Shown one piece after another: positions 27,149-36,547 of a stretch of 64,000 nucleotides of DNA. Each line of letters begins with the position of its first letter. Position 1 is the first letter of the stretch. The notes below the pieces were generated by a model. It was given only the letters and a program-made list of their open reading frames with translations, made no database searches and was not told where the DNA came from. A program made the translations under genes and the position numbers. The stretch is taken from positions 992,001 through 1,056,000 of the forward strand of contig NZ_SHKW01000001.1 in assembly GCF_004217555.1 (NCBI RefSeq), read 5' to 3'. The DNA comes from Edaphobacter modestus (GTDB lineage Bacteria; Acidobacteriota; Terriglobia; Terriglobales; Acidobacteriaceae).

Positions 27149-27174
27149 GTCATTCTGAGCGAAGCGAAGAATCT
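27149..27174 (+). repeat. GTCATTCTGAGCGAAGCG-type dispersed repeat
   Basis: A single 26-bp copy beginning GTCATTCTGAGCGAAGCG and ending AAGAATCT. From general knowledge this wording is a common intergenic repeat in acidobacterial genomes; in this window it is single and is related in form to the last unit of the neighbouring tandem array (GTCATCCCGA..GAGCGAAGCG). Confidence 0.55.
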
Positions 27175-27421
27175 AAGTATTTTTTGCGGAATGCCTGCCG
27201 AGTGCAAAACCAGAAAAACCTGTCAAGGCCATATCGCCCCTAAATGCCGATGATTCAGGAACATAAAATTGCCGATCAGTTTCGCCCCTGCTGTTAGCCT
27301 TAAAACATAAAGCAAGAAGAAAAAGACTTCCAGAACCATACCGCAGACTCAGACCTGTACCGAAGTACCAGGCTAAGTCTAATCTTTGGAAGATTTTGCA
27401 ACATATCAGTATGGGGGAGGG

Positions 27422-28465
27422 TCAGTTCCGTATGCCTGCCATCACCCTCTCGACGTCACTTCGCTGAGTCTCGGTCAGCGGCAGCAGCGGAAGCCGAGGA
27501 CGGCCGCCGAAGTATCCGTTCAGATCGCAGCCGAAGCGAACTCCCGGCACGCCCAGCTCCAACTCGACCTTCGCGATCGCCGGCGCAATCCGTGCCTGCT
27601 TCTCTTCGGCCAGAGGCTGGTCCTCATCCTTCCAGGCTGCATAAACCTCATAGCACGCCTGAGGAGCCGAAGCCGCAAACCCCGGCATGGCCCCCACAGC
27701 CCCGGAACGCAAGCCTGCGAGCATCCCAGCCGAGCTGGCGCAGACAACCTGGAAGCTGACCGTCTTCGACCGAGTCTTGATCGCAGGCTTAGGAGGAGCC
27801 GTCGCCAACGCCGCGCCGCCACCCAGGCTCTCAGCCGAAACAAACGTCGCCCCGCCGGCGGCCTCCTTCACCGCCAGCATGCGCCCGGTGACCGCGGCAA
27901 AGACCGTCGTCACCGTAACGTCCCGCCGGACCGAGGAGGTCCGCTCGCGTATCCTCTCGATCCGTCCGCCGGAAGCATCCTCATCCGCCAATCCAATCAC
28001 GCCCGGATGCGCCGCAAGCTCGGCGATTGTCTCAACCGAAAGCGGAGCGGACGCGACGGAGTACAGGATCACCGGCACAGGCGAGCGATCGGCGATCGCC
28101 TGAAAGAAGGTCAGGGTCTCGCGATGCTGCTCCTCCCTCAGAAACGCCGGACGGTTCACCAGAATCGCATCGTATCCAACAGTCGCGGCGAACTCCGCCA
28201 GTTCCAGCGTTCCCGCCACGCTTCCGCGTGAGACGCCCGCAATCATCACCTTGGTCTCGCCAGCAGCACCCATCGCGGTCTGGAGCGCCTCGCGCCTCTC
28301 AGCGTCCGAGAGCATCGCCGCCTCGCCGGTCTCACTGAGAACGACCAGACCGGCCGCCGGTGTCCTCGAGTAGCGGTCCACATTGTGCTCGATCTTACGA
28401 AGATTCAGCCGGCCATCGGGATAGAAGGGTGTGGTCAGCGGAAGATGAAGGCCTTCAAGTAGCAC
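27422..28465 (-). CDS. DapA/NAL-superfamily protein without the Schiff-base lysine
   Basis: 347 residues with the fold signature of dihydrodipicolinate synthase-like aldolases: [16 protein letters not shown] at the start, [19 protein letters not shown] (the TGE motif) and [12 protein letters not shown] with Tyr135. The expected GIKE(A/S)xG segment reads [10 protein letters not shown] at 158-167, so the catalytic lysine is missing, and the usual Arg after the Tyr motif (YNxPxRT) is also absent. An Ala/Pro/Lys-rich insertion occupies about residues 210-240. The GTG start at 28465 has AAGGA upstream and overlaps the carB stop by 11 bases, so it is co-translated with carB. True DapA activity is unlikely; a decayed, regulatory or different activity is possible. 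Confidence 0.75.
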   Translation of the reverse strand: MLLEGLHLPLTTPFYPDGRLNLRKIEHNVDRYSRTPAAGLVVLSETGEAAMLSDAERREALQTAMGAAGETKVMIAGVSRGSVAGTLELAEFAATVGYDAILVNRPAFLREEQHRETLTFFQAIADRSPVPVILYSVASAPLSVETIAELAAHPGVIGLADEDASGGRIERIRERTSSVRRDVTVTTVFAAVTGRMLAVKEAAGGATFVSAESLGGGAALATAPPKPAIKTRSKTVSFQVVCASSAGMLAGLRSGAVGAMPGFAASAPQACYEVYAAWKDEDQPLAEEKQARIAPAIAKVELELGVPGVRFGCDLNGYFGGRPRLPLLPLTETQRSDVERVMAGIRN

Positions 28466-31400
28466 TGATATAGTCCTTTCTCAACCGGCCAGCGTGCAGT
28501 TCCTGCAGACTGAAGACACTCAGCGTTCCGCGCTGCAAAGCCGAGATTCCCTCCGCAGCAGCGCGCGCTGCGGCCAGAGTGGTGATCGTAGGAATTCGAG
28601 CCTGCACCGCCGCTCGACGAATTGCCTTCTCGTCGAAGAACGTGTCCTGCCCGCGTGGAGTGTTGACGATCAACTGAATCCGATCGCCTTTGATCAGGTC
28701 CACAACGTTGGGCCTGCCCTCTTTGACCTTATAAACACGCTCTGGCTGCAGCCCGGCAGCCTCAAGCACTTCCGCGGTTCCATGCGTAGCCACAAGGTGG
28801 AAGCCCATCTCGACGAACTGCCGAGCGAGTGGCACTGCTCCTTTCTTGTCGTGATCATTCACGCTAAGAAAGACTGTTCCCTTCATTGGAAGCTGCTGTC
28901 CTGCGGCGATCTGAGCCTTGGCAAACGCTTCGCCGAAGTTGTCCGCAACTCCCATGACCTCACCGGTCGAACGCATCTCCGGTCCCAGCACCGGATCGAC
29001 GCCCTGGAACTTGCCCCATGGAAAGACAGGAGATTTGACGAAGAAGTGCGAACCTGTTCCAAGGTCCTTTCCAGACACGACCTGCTCCGGCAGAAGCTGC
29101 TTGAGCTTTTGCCCTACCATGATCCGCGAAGCAATCTTCGCCAGCGGAATTCCAGTCGCCTTGGAGACATACGGAACCGTGCGCGACGCCCGAGGATTCA
29201 CCTCGATCACGAAGACCGTGCCGCGCTGGATCGCAAACTGAATATTGACGAGACCGCGAACCTCGAGCGACATGGCAAGTTTGCGTGTGTAATCGCGAAT
29301 CGTATTCAGAACTTCGGGAGCAATATCGACGGCTGGAAGCACGCAGGAAGAATCTCCGGAGTGAATGCCGGCCTCTTCGATGTGCTCCATGATGCCTGCA
29401 ATTACCACGTCATCGCCATCGCATAGAGCATCGACATCGACCTCGGTCGCGTCCTCAAGGAAATGATCGATCAGCACCGGACGTTCCTGCGAGTATTCGA
29501 TTGCAGTCGTCATGTAGCGGACCACTGCGGCATCGTCATACGCGATGACCATCGCCCGTCCGCCCAGAACGTAGGAGGGGCGCACCAGCACGGGGTAGCC
29601 TACACGATTTGCACCTGCAACCGCCTCTTCCACGTTGGTCGCCATCGCGCCCTGCGGCTGCGGAATCTCCAACTCTTCAATCAGCTTGCCGAAGCGCTTG
29701 CGATCCTCTGCCAGGTCGATGGATTCCGGCGACGTTCCGATGATCGGCACACCCGCCTTCTTGAGCGGAAGCGACAGGTTCAACGGCGTCTGCCCTCCGA
29801 ACTGTACGATCATTCCGATCTCGGCACCGGACGATGCCTCATGTTCATAGACTGCAAGCACGTCCTCAAGCGTCAACGGCTCGAAGTAGAGCCGGTCGCT
29901 GGTATCGTAGTCGGTCGAGACAGTCTCCGGGTTGCAGTTGACCATGATGGTCTCGTAGCCGTCTTCGCGCAGAGCGAACGCGGCGTGGCAGCAACAGTAA
30001 TCGAACTCGATTCCCTGCCCGATTCGATTTGGCCCGCTGCCAAGAATGAGAATCTTCTTCTTCGACGTCGGCGCAGCCTCGTCCTCCTCGTCGTAGCAGC
30101 TGTAGAGATAAGGCGTAAAGCTTTCGAACTCCGCGGCACAGGTATCGACGAGCTTATAGACCGGCTGGACGCCGAGTTTCTTGCGCAACGCACGTACCTT
30201 CGCAGTGCCTTCCGCGCCAGTCAAGCCCCAGACGGCAGCAAGCCGTTCGTCCGAGATACCCATTCGCTTGGCGGTGCGAAGCTGATCGGCTGTTACTTCA
30301 TCGATGCCGACTCCCCCGATGGCCCTGATCTCATCGGTGATCTGCTTGATCTGATGCAGGAACCAGGGGTCCATCGTTGTCGCGCGCGCGACCTCGCGGA
30401 TGGTCATACCCTTCTCGAAGGCGTAGCGGATGTAAGCGAGGCGCTCGGGATGCGGAGTAACCAGACGCTGCGTCAAGCGGCGCGGCTCGATGTCGTCGGC
30501 CGAGGCTTTTTTGCCGGTTTCGAGCGAACGCACAGCCTTCATCATCGCTTCCTTGAAGGTGCGTCCAATCGCCATCACTTCGCCGACCGATTTCATCTGC
30601 GGCCCCAGAGTCTCGTCGGCGCCAGGGAATTTTTCAAACTGCCATTTTGGAATCTTCACCACGACGTAGTCGATGGTGGGCTCGAAGCAGGCAGGCGTTG
30701 CCTTGGTGATGTCGTTCTGGATCTCATCGAGTGTGTACCCGACGGCGAGCCGTGCCGCGATCTTCGCAATTGGAAAGCCGGTAGCCTTCGAGGCCAGAGC
30801 GCTGGAACGTGAGACGCGCGGGTTCATCTCGATTACAGTCATGCGACCCGTGATCGGGTTGACGGCGAACTGCACATTGCTTCCGCCGGTCTCCACACCG
30901 ATCTCGCGAATCACGCGGATCGCCGCGTCACGCATCACCTGATACTCGCGGTCGGTCAGGGTCTGCGCGGGTGCAACCGTAATCGAGTCACCGGTATGAA
31001 CTCCCATCGGATCGAAGTTTTCGATCGAGCAGATGATGATGACGTTGTCCTTGAGGTCGCGCACCACCTCAAGCTCGTACTCCTTCCATCCAAGCACGCT
31101 TTCCTCAATCAGGCACTCGTGCACTGGGCTGAGGTCGAGACCGCGCGAGAGGATCTCGGTCATCTCTTCGCGGTTGTAGGCGATACCTCCGCCGGAGCCG
31201 CCGAGCGTGAAACTCGGACGGATAACAGCGGGAAAACCGATCTTTGCAGCGAACTCGAGTCCTGCGCTCACGGTGTTTACAAGCTGCGACTTCGGCATAT
31301 CGAGGCCGATCTTATTCATCGCATCCTTGAACAGGAGACGATCCTCGGCTTTCTTGATTGCCTCAAGCTTCGCGCCGATCAACTCGACGCCGTACTTCTC

Positions 31401-31748
31401 GAGAAAGCCCGAGTCGGCGAGGTCGACTGCAAGATTCAGGGCCGTCTGTCCGCCAACGGTGGGAAGCACGGCGAACTTCCCCGAGCCTGCCGACATCATC
31501 TCCACTTCAATTCGGATGATCTCTTCAAGATAGGCGACGTTGAGCGGCTCGATGTACGTGCGGTCGGCGACCTCGGGATCGGTCATGATCGAGGCCGGAT
31601 TCGAGTTGATCAGGACAACTTCATAACCTTCGGCCTTGAGCGCCTTGCACGCCTGTGTGCCGGAGTAGTCGAACTCCGCCGACTGGCCAATCACGATCGG
31701 CCCGGAGCCGATCACAAGGATCTTCGCGATGTCATTTCTGCGTGGCAT
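28455..31748 (-). CDS. carB: Carbamoyl-phosphate synthase large subunit
   Basis: 1,097 residues, full length. Makes carbamoyl phosphate from bicarbonate, ATP and ammonia supplied by CarA, for pyrimidine and arginine synthesis. It begins [20 protein letters not shown] (the PRR start), has two ATP-grasp halves ([30 protein letters not shown]), an oligomerisation region and a C-terminal MGS-like allosteric domain ([38 protein letters not shown]). The ATG at 31748 follows carA by 90 bases containing a stem-loop. Its 3' end overlaps the DapA-like gene. Confidence 0.97.
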   Translation of the reverse strand: MPRRNDIAKILVIGSGPIVIGQSAEFDYSGTQACKALKAEGYEVVLINSNPASIMTDPEVADRTYIEPLNVAYLEEIIRIEVEMMSAGSGKFAVLPTVGGQTALNLAVDLADSGFLEKYGVELIGAKLEAIKKAEDRLLFKDAMNKIGLDMPKSQLVNTVSAGLEFAAKIGFPAVIRPSFTLGGSGGGIAYNREEMTEILSRGLDLSPVHECLIEESVLGWKEYELEVVRDLKDNVIIICSIENFDPMGVHTGDSITVAPAQTLTDREYQVMRDAAIRVIREIGVETGGSNVQFAVNPITGRMTVIEMNPRVSRSSALASKATGFPIAKIAARLAVGYTLDEIQNDITKATPACFEPTIDYVVVKIPKWQFEKFPGADETLGPQMKSVGEVMAIGRTFKEAMMKAVRSLETGKKASADDIEPRRLTQRLVTPHPERLAYIRYAFEKGMTIREVARATTMDPWFLHQIKQITDEIRAIGGVGIDEVTADQLRTAKRMGISDERLAAVWGLTGAEGTAKVRALRKKLGVQPVYKLVDTCAAEFESFTPYLYSCYDEEDEAAPTSKKKILILGSGPNRIGQGIEFDYCCCHAAFALREDGYETIMVNCNPETVSTDYDTSDRLYFEPLTLEDVLAVYEHEASSGAEIGMIVQFGGQTPLNLSLPLKKAGVPIIGTSPESIDLAEDRKRFGKLIEELEIPQPQGAMATNVEEAVAGANRVGYPVLVRPSYVLGGRAMVIAYDDAAVVRYMTTAIEYSQERPVLIDHFLEDATEVDVDALCDGDDVVIAGIMEHIEEAGIHSGDSSCVLPAVDIAPEVLNTIRDYTRKLAMSLEVRGLVNIQFAIQRGTVFVIEVNPRASRTVPYVSKATGIPLAKIASRIMVGQKLKQLLPEQVVSGKDLGTGSHFFVKSPVFPWGKFQGVDPVLGPEMRSTGEVMGVADNFGEAFAKAQIAAGQQLPMKGTVFLSVNDHDKKGAVPLARQFVEMGFHLVATHGTAEVLEAAGLQPERVYKVKEGRPNVVDLIKGDRIQLIVNTPRGQDTFFDEKAIRRAAVQARIPTITTLAAARAAAEGISALQRGTLSVFSLQELHAGRLRKDYISAT

Positions 31749-31786
31749 CTCTACGTCTTTCTTGTTGCTGAAACCTGCTGGCGTTT

Positions 31787-31814
31787 CAAAGGGCGCTTCA
31801 ATCTGCGCCCTTTG
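31787..31814 (-). other. Stem-loop between carA and carB
   Basis: CAAAGGGCGC (31787-31796) and GCGCCCTTTG (31805-31814) form a perfect 10-bp stem around an 8-base loop, 39 bases before the carB start on the transcribed strand. No T tract follows on the minus strand. It could set the carA:carB message ratio. I see no known riboswitch or UMP-attenuator layout. Confidence 0.55.
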
Positions 31815-31838
31815 TTGTAATGCCCGAGATCAAGATTG

Positions 31839-32972
31839 CTACTTCTTCCACTCTTCCATCATCTTGCGGAAGTCTTTGAAGAGGTAGTGGGAGTCGTGAG
31901 GACCTGGACTGGCCTCGGGATGGTACTGGACGCTGAACATTGGATCGGTCTTGTGTTTCAGCCCGGCGAGCGTCTGGTCGTTGAGGTTGGTGTGAGTCTT
32001 CTCGACGTTATCGGGCAGCGAGTCCGGGTCGACGTTGAAGTTGTGATTCTGGGCGGTGATCTCAACCTTACCGGTCTGATGATTCATGATCGGATGGTTG
32101 CCGCCGTGATGACCGAACTTCAGCTTGTAGGTCTTGCCGCCGAGGGCGAGGCCGAAGATCTGGTGGCCGAGGCAGATTCCAAACATGGGCTTCTTGCCCT
32201 GCAGCTTCTGCACGTTCTTGATGGCGTAGTCGAGTGGCTCCGGGTCGCCAGGGCCGTTGGAGAAGAAGATGCCGTCGGGATTCATCGCCAGGACTTCGTC
32301 GGCAGGTGTTTTTGCCGGGACGACGGTGACGTTGATGTTCTCGCGCGCGAGCATGCGCAGGATGTTTTCCTTGATGCCGAAGTCGTAGGCGACGACGTGG
32401 AGGGCGTCACCATCCGCAGACGGCTTCAGAAGCGGATCGCCGGTCTGGTTCTTGGGCTCGGTCGCGTCCCACTTGTACGGTTCCTTTGTAGTGACAACGC
32501 TGGCCAGATCGGTGCCTTCCATCCTGGGGATGGAGCGGGCCTTGGCGACGAGGGCTTCCGCGTCGAGGTTGTCGCCGCTGGCGATGACGCCGCGCATCAC
32601 TCCATTGGCACGGAGGTGGCGGACGATCGCGCGGGTGTCTACCTCGGCGATGACAGGAACGCCATAGCGTTCGAGGTACTCGTCAGCGACCTGGGTCGAG
32701 CGCCAGTTGGAGCTGACCGGCGAGAACTCGCGGGTGACGAGGCCTTCGATGTAAGGCTTCTTCGATTCGGCATCGTGCGGTGTGGTTCCGTAGTTGCCGA
32801 TGTGTGGATTGGTAAGGACGACGATCTGCCCCGCGTAGGAGGGATCGGTAAAGATCTCCTGATAGCCGGTCAGGGATGTATTGAAGACCACTTCGCCGGA
32901 GCACTCCGCCCGTGCGCCAAAACTTTTGCCGCGAAAGATGCGCCCGTCTTCGAGCGCCAAGATTGCTTGCAT
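31839..32972 (-). CDS. carA: Carbamoyl-phosphate synthase small subunit
   Basis: 377 residues. The glutamine amidotransferase subunit that hydrolyses glutamine and channels ammonia to CarB. The N-terminal CPSase domain begins [18 protein letters not shown] and has [20 protein letters not shown]; the class I GATase domain has the nucleophile in [15 protein letters not shown] and the His/Glu of [13 protein letters not shown]. It is first in the carA-carB-(DapA-like) transcript. ATG start at 32972. Confidence 0.97.
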   Translation of the reverse strand: MQAILALEDGRIFRGKSFGARAECSGEVVFNTSLTGYQEIFTDPSYAGQIVVLTNPHIGNYGTTPHDAESKKPYIEGLVTREFSPVSSNWRSTQVADEYLERYGVPVIAEVDTRAIVRHLRANGVMRGVIASGDNLDAEALVAKARSIPRMEGTDLASVVTTKEPYKWDATEPKNQTGDPLLKPSADGDALHVVAYDFGIKENILRMLARENINVTVVPAKTPADEVLAMNPDGIFFSNGPGDPEPLDYAIKNVQKLQGKKPMFGICLGHQIFGLALGGKTYKLKFGHHGGNHPIMNHQTGKVEITAQNHNFNVDPDSLPDNVEKTHTNLNDQTLAGLKHKTDPMFSVQYHPEASPGPHDSHYLFKDFRKMMEEWKK

Positions 32973-33153
32973 TGCCTCTCCGAGGAGTGGATTTAATAGA
33001 TTCTAACAGCTTCCTCGGGTGCTCTGCTCGGCCATGCCGCGGCGCCTGGTTGCGGTTTCAACAGGTGCATCCCCACCCGGCGTTAATTGCGCAAAATCTT
33101 CGAACAAAGAGAGATAGGTCCGGACCTCGATCGCTCGCGGTAGTCTTCGCGGC

Positions 33154-33186
33154 AAAAAAGGAGGGCCCGGAATGTTGCTCCGGGCC
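33154..33186 (-). terminator. Intrinsic terminator after the aldehyde oxidoreductase operon
   Basis: GGCCCGGA (33164-33171) and TCCGGGCC (33179-33186) form a perfect 8-bp stem with a 7-base loop. On the minus strand it is followed by CTCC and six T (the A run at 33154-33159), the standard intrinsic layout. It lies about 80 bases past the last gene of the operon, upstream of carA. Confidence 0.75.
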
Positions 33187-33234
33187 TTTCTGTCTTCTGA
33201 ATTTATTTTATCGGGTGCGTCAAGGGGTGTGCTG

Positions 33235-33265
33235 TGGATTGGAACGCAGGTTGCGTTCCAATCCA
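33235..33265 (-). other. Perfect 14-bp hairpin at the end of the molybdenum-subunit gene
   Basis: TGGATTGGAACGCA (33235-33248) and TGCGTTCCAATCCA (33252-33265) are perfectly complementary with a 3-base loop, beginning one base beyond the stop codon. There is no T run, so it is probably a 3'-end protecting structure that works with the terminator 50 bases further on. Confidence 0.6.
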
Positions 33266-33266
33266 A

Positions 33267-35516
33267 TTAAGCGACGTGGGTTGTTTTGCTCACGGGATCG
33301 AGCAGGTCTTCGATGCGGATGGGGAGATTGCGCACGCGCACGCCGGTTGCATGATGAACGGCACCGGTGATCGCGGCAGCGATGCCTGCAAGGCCGATCT
33401 CGCCTACGCCGCGGGCGCCGAGCGCGTTGAGGTTGTAGTCCGGGTAGTCGAGGAAGGTGACGTCGATGTTGGGAGTGTCGGCGTTCACCGCGACGACATA
33501 GTCGGCAAGGTTGTTGTTGATCGGGGCACCCGTGCGGGGATCGTACATCGTCTCCTCGAAGAGGGCCATGCCGACACCCATCATGACCGCGCCTTCGATC
33601 TGGTTGCGGGCTGGGGGCGGGTTGAGGATGCGACCGGCATCGATGACGGTGACGACGCGGCTGACGCGGAGACGGGCGATCTCGGGCTGCCAGGTAACCT
33701 CGGCAAACTGCGCTCCGTAGGAGTGGAAGGAGAACTTCGGCTTACCGCCGAGAGTTCCATCGGATTTGCCCGTACCGGAGACGGCATTGATCTTCGCAGC
33801 GCGGAGGATCTCGCCCATGGGTACAGCTCCCTGAGCCTGCCCCTTGATGCGGACCATGCCGTCGGCCAGCTCGAGCTCATCCTGCTTTTTGCCTTTGAAG
33901 GGGGATCCCTCGGAGGTGGTCGCCACCTGGAGGAGAGACTTCGATGCCTTCTGTGCAGCTTCAAGGACGGATGGGGTCATGGAAGCGGTAACCCAGGAAC
34001 CACCCGAGATTGGACCGGGAGGAAGGGACGAATCCCCGAGGACCACATCGATCTTGTTGAGAGGAAGTCCGGTCTCGTGGCTAACGACCTGGGCCATGAC
34101 GGTGTAGGTTCCGCCGCCAATGTCCTGAGTCCCGCAGGCGATGCGAGCGGTACCGTCCTGGCGTAGCTCGACGGAGGCCTCGGTCTCAATGCGAGCGGCG
34201 ATCCAGGAGCACGCGGCGACTCCCCAGCCGAGGGTGAGTCCATCCTGCTTCATGGAGCCGATGCCGGGGGTACGGCGCGACCAGCCGAACTTCTCCGCGC
34301 CGGTGGTGAGGCATTCTTTGAGGTGACGAGAGGAGAATGGAATCCCAAGGCTCTCATCCATCGTGGGCTCATTTTTGATGCGGAGTTCGACGGGATCCAT
34401 CTTGAGCTGAATCGCGAGCTCATCCATGGCGGATTCGAGAGCGTAGAGTCCGGGGACGGCTCCAGGGCCACGCATGGCGGTGGGGTTGCCGACGTTGCGG
34501 CGGGCAAGACCACCGGTGACGAGCAGATTGGGTGTGCTGTAAATGAAGGGCGTGATCTCGCCGCAGCCCTCGTCGTAGTCGTCGAGGATGGAGGTGTGGT
34601 TGACGTAGTCCTGCTGGACTGCGGTGAGCTTGCCGTCAGGTGTAGCTGCAAGCTGGATGCGCTGATCGATGGCAGGACGGTGACCGACGCTCTGGAACAT
34701 CATCTGGCGGCTGACGACGAGCTTGACCGGCCGCTTGAGGTTGCGCGCACATGCGGCTGCGAGCAGGCCGTGGGGCCAGGGCCAGAGCTTGCCACCGAAG
34801 CCGGAGCCTAGGAAGCGGGTGATGACCTGAACCTTCTCCGGTGGAACGCCGAGCATCGCAGCCATCACGTCACGATGGTTCACGACGGCCTGCGAGGTCT
34901 CGTAGAGGGTGAACTTATCGCCGTCATAAACCGCGACCGAGGCGTGAAGCTCGATGGGGTTATGAGTCTCCACCGGCATGGTGTAGACCTCGTTGACCTT
35001 GAACTTCGCGTCTTTGAGCGCTGCAGCCGTATCGCCGCGCTTGCTCTTCTCCTCGGGCTTCGGTGAGGTGAGCGCGCTGTTCAGAAGCTTTCCATCTACA
35101 TTGTGTGTCTGCTTGTTGTAGGTGGTCTTCACGCATTCGGCGGCGGCACGAGCCTGCTCCACCGTCTGTGCGACGGCTACCGCGACGTACTGGCCGTGGT
35201 AGCGGATGGTGTCGTCCTCAAAGGGAGGACGCTTCTCGTCGACGATCATCGTGAAGCCGGCACTCGGTGGCGTGCGGTAGAGCTTGCCGATGTTTTGGCG
35301 ATGATAGATGGCGATGACGCCGGGCATCTTCTCTGCTGTAGCAGTGTCGAGCCCCGTGAGGGTTCCGCTGGAGATGGTCGCGCACACCGGCCACGCGTAG
35401 ACCATGCCCGGAAAGTGGTGGTCGGAGGCATACATCGCCGAACCCGAAACCTTGAGTGGGCCATCAACGCGAGGCGTTGCGACGCCAATCACCTTCGATT
35501 CCTTAATCTGATCCAT
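33267..35516 (-). CDS. PaoC/XdhB-type molybdenum-binding subunit of aldehyde oxidoreductase
   Basis: 749 residues of the xanthine oxidase family large subunit that binds the molybdopterin cytosine dinucleotide cofactor. The N-terminal aldehyde-oxidase/xanthine-dehydrogenase a/b hammerhead domain includes DGPLKVSGSAMYASDHHFPG, then the Mo-binding domain with GSGFGGKLWPWPH, AMRGPGAVPGLYALESAMDE and the C-terminal GARGVGEIGLAGIAAAITGAVH, which contains the catalytic Glu region (GVGE). ATG at 35516 is chosen because AAGGA lies five bases upstream. It is the last of three genes that match PaoA-PaoB-PaoC order. Substrates are probably aromatic or other aldehydes; this is inferred from the family. 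No PaoD/XdhC maturation gene is next to it. Confidence 0.88.
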   Translation of the reverse strand: MDQIKESKVIGVATPRVDGPLKVSGSAMYASDHHFPGMVYAWPVCATISSGTLTGLDTATAEKMPGVIAIYHRQNIGKLYRTPPSAGFTMIVDEKRPPFEDDTIRYHGQYVAVAVAQTVEQARAAAECVKTTYNKQTHNVDGKLLNSALTSPKPEEKSKRGDTAAALKDAKFKVNEVYTMPVETHNPIELHASVAVYDGDKFTLYETSQAVVNHRDVMAAMLGVPPEKVQVITRFLGSGFGGKLWPWPHGLLAAACARNLKRPVKLVVSRQMMFQSVGHRPAIDQRIQLAATPDGKLTAVQQDYVNHTSILDDYDEGCGEITPFIYSTPNLLVTGGLARRNVGNPTAMRGPGAVPGLYALESAMDELAIQLKMDPVELRIKNEPTMDESLGIPFSSRHLKECLTTGAEKFGWSRRTPGIGSMKQDGLTLGWGVAACSWIAARIETEASVELRQDGTARIACGTQDIGGGTYTVMAQVVSHETGLPLNKIDVVLGDSSLPPGPISGGSWVTASMTPSVLEAAQKASKSLLQVATTSEGSPFKGKKQDELELADGMVRIKGQAQGAVPMGEILRAAKINAVSGTGKSDGTLGGKPKFSFHSYGAQFAEVTWQPEIARLRVSRVVTVIDAGRILNPPPARNQIEGAVMMGVGMALFEETMYDPRTGAPINNNLADYVVAVNADTPNIDVTFLDYPDYNLNALGARGVGEIGLAGIAAAITGAVHHATGVRVRNLPIRIEDLLDPVSKTTHVA

Positions 35517-35527
35517 AGTCCTTATCC

Positions 35528-36532
35528 TTAGGCGTTCTGGCTCGCCTGGGCCATCGCGTGAACGAGACACCGCTTTGCCAGCTCGACCTTGAAACCGTTC
35601 TGGCTCTGAGGCTTTGCGCCGTGCAAGGCAGCCTCTGCGGCGGCACGGAAGTTTGCGGGTGTGGCGGTTTTGCCGTGCAGTGACTTTTCCGCCTCGAGGG
35701 AGCGCCAGGGACGGGTTCCTACACCGCCCATCGCGACACGGATGAAGTCGACCTTGCCGCCGGACTGTTTCATGACGATGGCGGCAGAGGCCAGCGCGAA
35801 CTCGTAGGAGGCACGGTCGCGCAGCTTGAGATAGTAACTCTTTGCCCCTGCGGGCAGTGCGGGAATCGTGACATGGGTGATGAGGTCGCCGGGCTCCAGA
35901 ACCGTCTCGTTCTGAGGCGTTGTTCCAGGGAGGAGGTAAAAGTCGGCGATGGGAATAGCACGAGGACCCTTGGAGCCTTCAATATGAATCGTTGCCTCGA
36001 GTGCGGTGAGGGCGACGTTCTGATCGGAGGGGTTGGAGGCGATGCAGTGCTCGCTGGTGCCGAGGATGGCGAGCATGCGGTTGTATCCGCCAATGGCGGA
36101 GCAACCCGAACCGGGCTCGCGCTTGTTGCAGGCAGTGGTGGTGTCGCGGTAGTAGACGCAGCGTGTCTTCTGAAGAAGATTGCCTGCGGTCGTGGCCATG
36201 TTGCGAAGCTGCGGCGAGGCTCCAGCGAGCAGTGCCTCGGAGAGTACAGCGGATTGGGCCTTGACGGCAGCATGATTGGCGACATCGGAGTTGCGTGCGA
36301 GCGCGCCGATCTTCATTCCGCCATCGGGCGTGGACTCGATCTGGGTGAGAGGGAGAGAGTTGATGTCGATGAGTTGCCTGGGCGTCTCGACATTGAGCTT
36401 CATGTAGTCGACGAGATTGGTGCCTCCGGCGATGAAGCGGACGTCGGCACGATTTTGTGCCGTGTTCGAACGGGCCTGAGCCTTGACGGCCTCAGGAACG
36501 GTTCGGGGGGTAACGAGTTCAAAGAGTTCCAT
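35528..36532 (-). CDS. PaoB-type FAD-binding subunit with extra iron-sulfur cysteines
   Basis: 334 residues of the CO dehydrogenase flavoprotein family. The FAD motif region FIAGGTNLVDYMKLNVE and the ATTAGNLLQKTRC segment are visible. Four cysteines in QKTRCVYYRD, TACNKREPGSGCSAIGG and TSEHCIAS match the unusual [4Fe-4S] cluster insertion described for the FAD subunit of E. coli PaoABC. It transfers electrons between the Mo/2Fe-2S pair and an acceptor. It lies 15 bases after the 2Fe-2S subunit and 11 bases before the Mo subunit. Confidence 0.88.
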   Translation of the reverse strand: MELFELVTPRTVPEAVKAQARSNTAQNRADVRFIAGGTNLVDYMKLNVETPRQLIDINSLPLTQIESTPDGGMKIGALARNSDVANHAAVKAQSAVLSEALLAGASPQLRNMATTAGNLLQKTRCVYYRDTTTACNKREPGSGCSAIGGYNRMLAILGTSEHCIASNPSDQNVALTALEATIHIEGSKGPRAIPIADFYLLPGTTPQNETVLEPGDLITHVTIPALPAGAKSYYLKLRDRASYEFALASAAIVMKQSGGKVDFIRVAMGGVGTRPWRSLEAEKSLHGKTATPANFRAAAEAALHGAKPQSQNGFKVELAKRCLVHAMAQASQNA

Positions 36533-36547
36533 CGCTCTATTCCTTTT

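Larger units (their letters stand above)
26585..27421. other. Gene-free region between cpoB and the DapA-like gene
   Basis: About 840 bases between two convergent genes with no convincing coding sequence. Its contents are an operator-like set of TGTAGACA repeats and hairpins (26741-26786), a good Shine-Dalgarno site leading into a 56-codon frame (ATG 26834), a degenerate 35-bp tandem array (26882-27083) and a separate dispersed-type repeat (27149-27174). The remaining 27175-27421 is relatively AT-rich with no structure I can name. Confidence 0.7.

Noticed and set aside
29463-30812. 449-codon open frame opposite carB
   Set aside because: It is antisense to a full-length, clearly recognisable CarB. 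Its sequence is Arg/His-rich without any domain, as expected for a shadow in GC-rich DNA.
31836-32996. 386-codon open frame opposite carA
   Set aside because: Antisense shadow of CarA; Val/Asp/Gly-rich composition without motifs.
33235-33265. Transposon terminal repeat or attachment site
   Set aside because: The two arms are only three bases apart and there is no mobile gene beside them; a 3'-end hairpin is the simpler reading.
31749-33266. Replication origin suggested by the skew change
   Set aside because: No cluster of TTATCCACA-like boxes, no AT-rich unwinding stretch and no dnaA/dnaN/parAB genes nearby; the skew itself is retained as a finding.
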